This document shows, piece by piece, positions 1 to 4,762 of a stretch of DNA of 5,224 nucleotides. Source of the DNA: Candidatus Vogelbacteria bacterium (GTDB lineage Bacteria; Patescibacteria; Paceibacteria; UBA9973; UBA12445); contig JACQCW010000065.1 of the NCBI GenBank assembly GCA_016201425.1, positions 1 to 5,224 on the forward strand. The letters run 5' to 3'. Each line of letters starts with the position of its first letter. Position 1 is the first letter of the stretch. The position numbers and the translations under genes are program-made. Under the pieces are notes generated by a model, which was not told the DNA's origin, did not search any database, and saw only the letters and a list, made by a program, of their open reading frames with translations.

Positions 1-521
1 AAAGCTGCCAGCAGATTAATATTGTCGAACTCACCATTTGAAATCTTGCTAGTTAAATCCTTTTTAGACAGCCAAAATGTCTCAATAAATTCATCTTCGT
101 CTTCACCTAACGAATGTTTAAAAAGTTTAGTACATAGGACTACATATTGTTTTTGGTCCGACAATCTGTTCATGGTATAAAAATAGCCTAAAATTTGTGT
201 ATTTTTTGCGCTATACCCGGATTCTTCCGCAAGTTCTCTCTTAGCAGCTGCTTTAATGCTTTCCCCGGTTTTCCTGCTACCGCCTGGCAGTTGCCACATG
301 ATCTTGTTTGGCGGGTAGCTGTATTCTTTCTGGATTAGAACCATATTTTTTGTATTAATAGCAATTACAATGACCGAATCAGGTTGCATGGGTGCGAGTC
401 GAACATAATCCTTTTCTAGACCGTTAGGCAGCTTAGTCTTATCCTCGACTATCTTTAAGTGTTCATGATCAAAGACTACCTTTGAAGAGATGGTTTTCCA
501 TAGCCTTGGTTTTTTATTCAT
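1..521 (-). CDS. Nudix hydrolase, ADP-ribose pyrophosphatase-like (3' end cut by window edge)
   Basis: Reading the minus strand from the ATG at 521 gives 173 codons with no stop before the window edge, so only the last few residues are probably missing. The family hydrolyses nucleoside diphosphates linked to another moiety, needs Mg2+ and acts in the cytoplasm. The Nudix box is complete: G81, E87 after five residues, then seven residues to R95-E96-L97-x-E99-E100-x-G102-Y103, which supply the metal ligands. It is preceded by WQLPGG (76-81), the usual lead-in. An N-terminal beta domain (about 10-45, with VRLAP near 40-44) and the length resemble the NudF/ADP-ribose pyrophosphatase branch, but the substrate cannot be fixed from sequence. 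The start is supported by an AAGGAG Shine-Dalgarno (plus-strand 529-534) seven bases upstream. The gene lies 120 bases downstream of the DUF2156 gene on the same strand and could be co-transcribed or have its own promoter in that gap. Confidence 0.93.
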   Translation of the reverse strand, partial: MNKKPRLWKTISSKVVFDHEHLKIVEDKTKLPNGLEKDYVRLAPMQPDSVIVIAINTKNMVLIQKEYSYPPNKIMWQLPGGSRKTGESIKAAAKRELAEESGYSAKNTQILGYFYTMNRLSDQKQYVVLCTKLFKHSLGEDEDEFIETFWLSKKDLTSKISNGEFDNINLLAA

Positions 522-528
522 AAACCTT

Positions 529-534
529 CTCCTT
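529..534 (-). promoter_or_regulatory. Shine-Dalgarno of the Nudix gene
   Basis: The minus strand reads AAGGAG seven bases before the ATG at 521. A second purine-rich stretch, GAGGAGAAAG, lies further upstream (plus-strand 538-547) and is too far away to serve this start. The good site decides the start of the Nudix gene. Confidence 0.7.
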
Positions 535-623
535 GCTTTCTCCTCAAGCGTAGATGAATAACTAATACCATAGTTTCAGTAATTAAGCATGTTCACTATA
601 CGGAATATCTCTCCTCTTAATGT

Positions 624-653
624 AAAAACTTACCCAAATAGCTATTTTTTGGG
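624..653 (-). terminator. Possible weak terminator after the DUF2156 gene
   Basis: On the minus strand CCCAAA pairs with TTTGGG (plus-strand 648-653 and 633-638) around a nine-base loop, and the loop region also contains the self-complementary AAATAGCTATTT. The hairpin overlaps the TAG stop at 642-644 and is followed by TAAGTTTTTA, a five-T run. The stem is short and half A-T, so it may end transcription only partly, or not at all. The rest of the 522-641 gap holds a possible extended -10 (TGGTATTAG on the minus strand, plus 562-570) for the Nudix gene, without a recognisable -35. Confidence 0.3.
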
Positions 654-1598
654 GGCGAGGGAGATGGTGTATTTTTTTAGGAAGTAGACGGGATTTGCAG
701 CTAGTTTCGCTCTCCTCAGACCCTCCACTCCTAGATCCTGCTCATGATTCAAATTTTTAACACCCTTTTCGTACAAATTCTTTGCGGACAAATAGTCAAG
801 AGCAATCCCAAGACCTTTTATATCTCTATCGGCCTTTTTGTAGTGCCACATTGCAAATTCGTCTGAAAGTATCTCGGCTATAGAGAATGCTTTTAATTCG
901 TCGCTGACTTTAATACCGACTATATGAATGTTGCTTGTGCTTATCGTGTTGTAGTTGCTTAGTATTTTATCTATTGCCTTCAACTCGTTTTCATTAAACG
1001 AATTCTTAGAAATCACATGTTCGCCCCACTTCTCGACAACTTTACGTATGTTTTTCCTGTCAACTTCATGGATTAAATCAAGTTCGGTTATTGACATTTG
1101 ATGTTCATTTTCTTGCATAAAGTGTCTCAAATATTGTCGCTTTTTACCGTTATGGCTGCCCTCAAGATCTATCATGCTTCTGATGGCAACAATGTAGTCA
1201 TGGTTATCACGATCTTCTGTTACGACAAAACTGGCATCATTCTTCAGTTTTTCTGCAACAAACTCAGGTATCAGTCGAAGTGCATGCTTATCTTCTTTGA
1301 TGGAGTGTTCTAACAATCTTTTAGCTGTCTCTTTGATTTTGTGCAAACCAAAAAAAGTATAGAAGTAATCCTCAGGGTCTAAATAATCTTGAAACCTTAT
1401 TACCAGATTGTTGTTAAGCTGACACAGCTTTAGCTTATTCTGATGATCCCAGCTCCACATACTTATAAAGTTAAAATCTGAATATAAAAAGTTTGGTCTA
1501 ATTGCTTCATTTATATACGCTTGATGCTCTGATGTCAGAGATACAAAATTTGGAAAGCTTGGTAGGCTGGTTTCTTTTAACGGAGAAGAATGGGGCAT
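642..1598 (-). CDS. DUF2156 protein, phosphatidylglycerol lysyltransferase-like GNAT fold
   Basis: This 318-residue soluble protein matches the DUF2156 / phosphatidylglycerol lysyltransferase C-terminal family. Members have a tandem GNAT fold and, where characterised, transfer an amino acid from aminoacyl-tRNA to a lipid or other acceptor. Visible marks are YSDFNFISMWSW (39-50, the 'lyxW' entry of the family), DRDNHDYI (129-136) followed by L145-E-G and GKKR (151-154), a Trp at 191 in the helix after the linker, and the signature NHEQDLGVEGLRRAK (284-298) near the end. There is no transmembrane flippase domain, unlike full-length MprF, so this is the short stand-alone form. The acceptor (lipid, peptidoglycan or other) cannot be told. 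The ATG at 1598 has only a weak AGG upstream, but no better start precedes the conserved block. The gene is divergent from the 8-TM gene across 79 bases, and the Nudix gene follows it. Confidence 0.88.
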   Translation of the reverse strand: MPHSSPLKETSLPSFPNFVSLTSEHQAYINEAIRPNFLYSDFNFISMWSWDHQNKLKLCQLNNNLVIRFQDYLDPEDYFYTFFGLHKIKETAKRLLEHSIKEDKHALRLIPEFVAEKLKNDASFVVTEDRDNHDYIVAIRSMIDLEGSHNGKKRQYLRHFMQENEHQMSITELDLIHEVDRKNIRKVVEKWGEHVISKNSFNENELKAIDKILSNYNTISTSNIHIVGIKVSDELKAFSIAEILSDEFAMWHYKKADRDIKGLGIALDYLSAKNLYEKGVKNLNHEQDLGVEGLRRAKLAANPVYFLKKYTISLAPKK

Positions 1599-1628
1599 GA
1601 CCTAATTAGTTTTGCATATCTGCCTGAT

Positions 1629-1657
1629 TTGACAAAACAGCTTCTGCCTATTACGCT
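1629..1657 (+). promoter_or_regulatory. Candidate promoter of the 8-TM/small-protein pair
   Basis: A perfect TTGACA lies at 1629-1634. Seventeen bases later comes TACGCT (1652-1657), which matches the -10 consensus at three of six positions. Transcription would begin near 1664, leaving a leader of about 14 bases with a weak purine-rich GGTAGAAG before the ATG at 1678. The -35 is good, the -10 is poor, and the location in a divergent spacer is right. The minus-strand gene must also be served from this spacer, but I see no clear -35/-10 pair for it. Confidence 0.35.
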
Positions 1658-1677
1658 AAAGGTAAAGGTAGAAGCGG

Positions 1678-2532
1678 ATGTTTGTAAGAAATAGACTACA
1701 AATCTTTATAACACTTGTAACATTAGCTTTTATTATCTGGTGGGTAAGCTTTCAACATGTCGTTGACCAACAGGGTTCTTCAGTAAATTGGTTTGAAAAT
1801 ACCTATGGGCTAGTTGCACTTATTGGATCTATCATCGGATTGGCAGCCGTAAAAAAGTGGGGTGGCGCAAAGGCCGTTGTTGGTAAAGCTCTACTGTTTT
1901 TCTCCCTCGGATTGTTTGCACAAGAGGTAGGTCAATTAGTATCTAGTTACTACACCCAGATAGCTCACACTGACTTGCCTTATCCGTCGCTAGGAGATGT
2001 TGCCTATTTTGGTAGCGTTATTCTCTACTTAATTGCGGCCTTATATCTTGCAAAAGCGGTAGCTATTAAATATCCACTTCGAAAATTGTCATATAAAATT
2101 CTAGCTGTAGGAGTGCCCATAGTCATACTTGCTATCTCCTATTTTGTTCTCCTATATCATTTCCAATACGACACCTCAAAACCATTAACTGTGCTTTTGG
2201 ATGCTGGCTATCCATTAGGTCAAGCAAGTTACATATCTGTGGCGATAATTGCATATCTTTTGTCCCGCAAAATGCTTGGTGGTTTTATGAAAGCTGGAAT
2301 CTTGCTAGTGATCTTCGCTTTAGTGGTGCAATATCTCTCAGATTTTACATTTTTATATGAAAGTCATCGCAGTGCTTATGTCCCTGGAAAGTTTGATGAC
2401 TTGCTTTACCTTATTGCTTACTTTGTAATGTCGATTGCAATGTCGCAGTTCCTGACAATCTATAAAAACCTAAAGAATAAGGCTATAGAAGAATCTGTTG
2501 CAGAGCCACAACAGCAACCGGAGGCAGCGTAA
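1678..2532 (+). CDS. Stand-alone 8-TM sensor-like membrane protein
   Basis: This 284-residue integral membrane protein has about eight hydrophobic segments, near residues 8-26, 42-58, 68-89, 107-127, 139-160, 176-196, 203-225 and 239-261. A short polar Glu/Gln/Pro-rich tail lies in the cytoplasm. Three loop motifs, PYPSLGDVAY (101-110), DAGYPLGQ (175-182) and FDDLLYLIAY (239-248), recall the 'PS-x-x-D-x-x-Y' repeats in multi-TM sensory input modules that are normally fused to PAS, GGDEF or histidine-kinase domains. Here there is no output domain: the protein ends about 20 residues after the last segment. It may therefore signal through a separate partner such as the next gene or the downstream GAF protein, but that is inference. 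Its stop overlaps the next start (TAATG), indicating translational coupling. The sampled stretches of the gene are markedly A+T-rich. Ligand and function are unknown. Confidence 0.85.
   Translation: MFVRNRLQIFITLVTLAFIIWWVSFQHVVDQQGSSVNWFENTYGLVALIGSIIGLAAVKKWGGAKAVVGKALLFFSLGLFAQEVGQLVSSYYTQIAHTDLPYPSLGDVAYFGSVILYLIAALYLAKAVAIKYPLRKLSYKILAVGVPIVILAISYFVLLYHFQYDTSKPLTVLLDAGYPLGQASYISVAIIAYLLSRKMLGGFMKAGILLVIFALVVQYLSDFTFLYESHRSAYVPGKFDDLLYLIAYFVMSIAMSQFLTIYKNLKNKAIEESVAEPQQQPEAA
2520..2524 (+). promoter_or_regulatory. Shine-Dalgarno of the 92-residue gene
   Basis: GGAGG sits inside the last codons of the membrane-protein gene, seven bases before the ATG at 2532. It fixes that start and shows that the small gene is actively translated rather than a chance frame. 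Confidence 0.75.
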
Positions 2533-2810
2533 TGGATGTTTATGCGCAGATAGCCGTTAAGATTATCAAGCAGCAGGAGTCTATCATTGGGCCGGTGGCG
2601 ATTGAGCAGGCTAAACGGGTTAGTGGCATCAAAATTGATTGGAATAGTAAAACTGTCACTATTAGTGGAGACGAAGCCGCCGCCATCGATAAGTTAGTGA
2701 ACCAGTACAAAGAGCTCTTTGGGCAAATTTCCGTAGAAGTTTGTAAAGAAGCCGCCGGTTCTTTGGTGAACCAATTGCCAGCCGACGGTTTACCAGACAC
2801 TCTAAAATAA
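2532..2810 (+). CDS. Small conserved-looking hypothetical protein (92 aa)
   Basis: This is a small acidic soluble protein of 92 residues with no membrane segment and no motif to which I can assign a catalytic role. Predicted shape from the sequence is a long N-terminal helix (2-30, with IIGPVAIEQAKRV at 18-30), a beta hairpin (32-46, IKIDW then VTISG) and a second helix (47-75, DKLVNQYKELFGQISVEVCKE in part), ending in a Pro/Gly-containing tail. I recall similar short proteins ('IIGPVAIEQAK', 'LFGQ.SVEVCK') in Patescibacteria and some other bacteria near sensor kinases, but could not check this. It overlaps the upstream stop by one base (TAATG) and has a strong GGAGG, so the two are one operon. 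Its sampled base composition is richer in G+C than the membrane gene before it and the cassette after it. A scaffold or coupling role for signalling is only a guess. Confidence 0.82.
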   Translation: MDVYAQIAVKIIKQQESIIGPVAIEQAKRVSGIKIDWNSKTVTISGDEAAAIDKLVNQYKELFGQISVEVCKEAAGSLVNQLPADGLPDTLK

Positions 2811-2844
2811 GTCATTGTCTTAAAGTAATATTTGGTCGGCAATA

Positions 2845-2886
2845 GAGTACTCGTAAATTTACTTGCAATTCATGCAATAAAGTACT
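2845..2886. repeat. Cluster of short palindromes upstream of the precursor gene
   Basis: The spacer contains GAGTACTC (2845-2852, perfect), directly followed by GTAAATTTAC (2853-2862, perfect), and AGTACT again at 2881-2886, 35 bases after its first copy. A direct repeat TGCAAT (2864-2869 and 2873-2878) lies between them. Adjacent palindromes around a promoter are typical of operator sites for dimeric regulators, but no regulator gene is adjacent and chance occurrence in A+T-rich DNA is possible. Confidence 0.4.
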
Positions 2887-2898
2887 AATAATTAAAAT
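2863..2898 (+). promoter_or_regulatory. Candidate promoter of the graspetide cassette
   Basis: TAAAAT at 2893-2898 matches the -10 consensus at five of six positions, but the best -35 at normal distance is the weak TTCATG (2869-2874, 18-base spacer). An alternative pairing is TTGCAA (2863-2868) with TAATAA (2886-2891) at 17 bases. Either would place the start of transcription 10 to 25 bases before the AGGAGG and ATG. The 108-base gap after the previous gene, without an obvious terminator, makes a promoter likely here, but its exact position is uncertain. Confidence 0.4.
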
Positions 2899-2907
2899 GT
2901 AAATATT

Positions 2908-2913
2908 AGGAGG
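2908..2913 (+). promoter_or_regulatory. Perfect Shine-Dalgarno of the precursor gene
   Basis: AGGAGG lies five bases before the ATG at 2919. It is by far the best ribosome site in the window, which fits a precursor peptide made in excess over the enzymes that modify it. The two following genes have no comparable site. Confidence 0.85.
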
Positions 2914-2918
2914 GTTGT

Positions 2919-3137
2919 ATGGCTGTAGAACAAATTAATGATATGACGATGGGTATGCCGCCTGATGTAGCATATTTAGGTGGTACAGTGTTGGAGTTAA
3001 TAGCAGATAGAGTAGAGCCAATTACTGATCAGGGACCACCCCAAACACCGCCACAGCCGTTTCAAACACACACTACGTCAGGTGAAGGCATTGCACGAAT
3101 TAGTGACGATACCGATCAAGAGTATTTGCATGAGTAA
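2919..3137 (+). CDS. Putative graspetide (ATP-grasp RiPP) precursor peptide
   Basis: This 72-residue acidic peptide has the architecture of a ribosomal-peptide precursor. The leader (1-33) contains a probable amphipathic helix, DVAYLGGTVLELIADRVEP (16-34), a candidate recognition segment for the ligase. A Pro/Gln-rich linker follows (34-49). The C-terminal part (50-72) contains six hydroxyl residues (T50, T52, T53, S54, S62, T65) and six carboxylates (E56, D63, D64, D66, E68, E72), the two side-chain classes that graspetide ligases join into omega-esters. There is no Cys, so lanthipeptide or disulfide chemistry is excluded. A lone Lys-free core means amide (lactam) links through Lys are not possible in it. 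I do not recognise the microviridin PFFxRFL leader or TxKxPSD core, so it belongs to another graspetide class. The call rests on the ATP-grasp gene two genes downstream. The start is fixed by AGGAGG at 2908-2913. Confidence 0.78.
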   Translation: MAVEQINDMTMGMPPDVAYLGGTVLELIADRVEPITDQGPPQTPPQPFQTHTTSGEGIARISDDTDQEYLHE

Positions 3138-3142
3138 ACAGT

Positions 3143-3742
3143 ATGCTTTATTGCTGTACTGTTGATGTAGTTACTCGAAAACTTCCTCAGACTAAAGTCA
3201 TAAGATACCCAGATATCAGAAAGAAACTTTTAAAACTTGCAGCAGACGACCAAAAACTACGTCAATCTCGCGAGTTTTATTCAACTGATCTAAATATAAT
3301 CAAACAGATTACCGAACAAGAAGATAGACGAATCGAAAAAGTTCTTGAAGTTTTGAGGGAAATTAAAACCCCTAGCGTTAAAAATGTTGATCTTGATGGA
3401 TCCCGGGCAATCTGGCTGATCGCTCTGCACAATATTAATCATAAAGATGCCGGCAAGATAGTCTTAGCTAAAATGAGACAACTATACTATAGGAACAAAA
3501 ACCAGGTATTTTATCCTGGTATTCCGTACCTAGTTGATAGAGTTATGATTGGATCAAGAAATTTTGATCATCAAGCCAAACAGCTTTATGGTACGCAAGG
3601 TTGGTACGTCAAAAATGGTGACGAACAAATAGACTCGGGCAGATTTCCAATAATTAATCCAAGAGGATTATCGATGCGACGAAAAAAATTTGATCTTACA
3701 TACAGTCGTAAAACGGTCCTTAGATGCCGACATCGTATATGA
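3143..3742 (+). CDS. DUF6624-like protein within the graspetide cassette
   Basis: This 199-residue, basic, soluble protein has no signal peptide. The middle and C-terminal parts match what I know of the DUF6624 family: DDQKLR (35-40, the 'D-x-x-x-R' after the first helix), a conserved helix ending in IWLIALHN (90-97, where the family has a 'll.QH'), IPYLVDRVMI (127-136, family 'aYL.DR'), QLYGTQGW (147-154, family 'Q.YGTQ') and GLSMRRKKFDL (175-185-region, family 'R...GL'). The biochemical function of DUF6624 is not known to me. Its place between precursor and ligase, 5 bases after the precursor stop and with an ATGA overlap to the ligase, implies a role in making, handling or resisting the peptide. 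The ATG at 3143 lacks a Shine-Dalgarno and the first 20 residues are not family-like, so the true start is uncertain, although no in-frame GTG/TTG offers a better one. Translation probably depends on coupling to the precursor. Confidence 0.75.
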   Translation: MLYCCTVDVVTRKLPQTKVIRYPDIRKKLLKLAADDQKLRQSREFYSTDLNIIKQITEQEDRRIEKVLEVLREIKTPSVKNVDLDGSRAIWLIALHNINHKDAGKIVLAKMRQLYYRNKNQVFYPGIPYLVDRVMIGSRNFDHQAKQLYGTQGWYVKNGDEQIDSGRFPIINPRGLSMRRKKFDLTYSRKTVLRCRHRI

Positions 3743-4737
3743 TTGAATCATTACAATCTGATAAAACAGTTTTAATCGCTTCAAGTTCTGTAGATAGAGC
3801 CACTTGGGAGCCAGTCGCTAAAGAAATTACTGATTGCGGCTACGAGGTTCTCGTCTACGAAGCAGATAAGGTTGCTCTTGGTGAAGTCCCTCTCGATATG
3901 GTTCTGGATAAAGAACACGGTCTGGAAATCCGCTACAACAATAGTTTCCTTTGTTTGAATGCTATTGGATCAGCATGGTATCGCAGGACAACTCTTATAT
4001 CTGATGATAGTAAAGACGGTGCTGCCCAAATTGGTTTGGATGCCGAACGCAAAGCTATTCAAGGAGCGCTATGGGAAATGCTGCCAGACCAACGTTGGCT
4101 TAATGCTCCGGAACAAATCCGAAAAGCTGAAAGAAAAATTTCACAACTTTTGGTCGCGCAACAAATTGGTTTTGATATTCCAGTGACTACAGTGACTAAT
4201 CAATGGCAGACCATACATACTGCATTACCTTCAGAAATTATTTGCAAAGCTTCATATTCTGTTATGTATGATGGTAGTGGATTTAAGGCACTTTTCACGA
4301 CCCCCTTTGAGAATAATCCAGCTACGCTACCTCTTGATCACAATCCATTTCCTGGTCTCTGGCAACCCTATCTATCAAAGGCTCGTGAATGGCGAGTTAC
4401 AGTGGTTGGCGATGAGGTCTTTGAAGCCACAATTTATACGTCCGATGAAGCTAAAGATGATTGGCGAAAACACCAGAATTATGCTAACAGAGTTGAGTTT
4501 CGAAGCGAGAGCCTCCCCGATAACGTACAGGAGAAATGCTTGCAGTATCTTGATCGTTTTGGATTAAGATTTGGGGCATTTGATTTTGTAGAAGACCATG
4601 ACGGTAGGATAGTGTTTTTAGAATGTAATCCTAACGGGCAGTTTATGTGGCTTGAACAATATCTTGGTCTACCAATCTCAAAATCCATTGCTGCCGAGCT
4701 GATTAGGATTGCAAGTCTGCGTCCCTATAAGACATAA
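3739..4737 (+). CDS. ATP-grasp graspetide ligase (MvdC/MvdD-like)
   Basis: This 332-residue cytoplasmic enzyme would use ATP to activate Asp/Glu side chains of the precursor as acyl-phosphates and close them onto Thr/Ser hydroxyls. Family marks run in order: an N-terminal pre-ATP-grasp domain (9-80), AWYRR (79-83), WLNAPEQIRKAERKISQL (120-137, the family's 'W.n.p...aerK..QL'), IPVTTVTN (147-154), the nucleotide-binding K170 in IICKAS, WQPYLSK and EWRVTVVGDEVF (208-228, with R219), DWR (241-243), FGLRFGAFDF (274-283, with D282), and the metal-binding FLECNPNGQF (293-302, E295 and N297). The length is normal for the family. An alternative ATG at 3724 would add five residues, but the ATG at 3739 forms a classic ATGA overlap with the upstream stop, and neither start has a Shine-Dalgarno. 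All expected catalytic residues are present. Whether it makes esters, amides or both is inferred from the precursor, which has no Lys. Confidence 0.93.
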   Translation: MIESLQSDKTVLIASSSVDRATWEPVAKEITDCGYEVLVYEADKVALGEVPLDMVLDKEHGLEIRYNNSFLCLNAIGSAWYRRTTLISDDSKDGAAQIGLDAERKAIQGALWEMLPDQRWLNAPEQIRKAERKISQLLVAQQIGFDIPVTTVTNQWQTIHTALPSEIICKASYSVMYDGSGFKALFTTPFENNPATLPLDHNPFPGLWQPYLSKAREWRVTVVGDEVFEATIYTSDEAKDDWRKHQNYANRVEFRSESLPDNVQEKCLQYLDRFGLRFGAFDFVEDHDGRIVFLECNPNGQFMWLEQYLGLPISKSIAAELIRIASLRPYKT

Positions 4738-4756
4738 GCGTAATTTAAGTTAGAAT
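4729..4756 (+). promoter_or_regulatory. Candidate promoter placing the GAF gene on a leaderless transcript
   Basis: TAGAAT (4751-4756, five of six to the -10 consensus) follows AAGACA (4729-4734, four of six to the -35 consensus) by 16 bases. The -35 would lie in the last codons and stop of the ligase gene. Transcription would start about seven bases after the -10, almost exactly at the ATG at 4763, which has no Shine-Dalgarno. Read-through from the ligase is an alternative. Confidence 0.4.
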
Positions 4757-4762
4757 TAGTGT

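Noticed and set aside
1098..1313. Plus-strand frame of 71 codons inside the DUF2156 gene
   Set aside because: It is the shadow of a clearly conserved minus-strand gene, and its Phe/Ile-rich translation has no motif.
2781..2840. GCCGAC at 2781-2786 pairing with GTCGGC at 2835-2840 as a terminator after the 92-residue gene
   Set aside because: The loop would be 48 bases, the first arm lies inside the coding region, and no T-run follows.
2540..2842. Minus-strand frame of 100 codons opposite the 92-residue gene
   Set aside because: It is antisense to a gene with a good ribosome site and a coupled start, has no Shine-Dalgarno, and its translation resembles no family.
2919..3137. Precursor as a lanthipeptide, thiopeptide or microviridin
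   Set aside because: It has no Cys, no PFFxRFL leader motif and no TxKxPSD core. The only maturation enzyme beside it is a graspetide-type ATP-grasp ligase.
3130..3165. An 11-codon peptide starting at the ATG overlapping the precursor stop
   Set aside because: It is too short and has no ribosome site. It is reported only as a start ambiguity of the DUF6624-like gene.
3959..4688. Three overlapping frames inside the ATP-grasp ligase gene (two plus, one minus)
   Set aside because: All lie within the ligase, which has every expected motif in its own frame.
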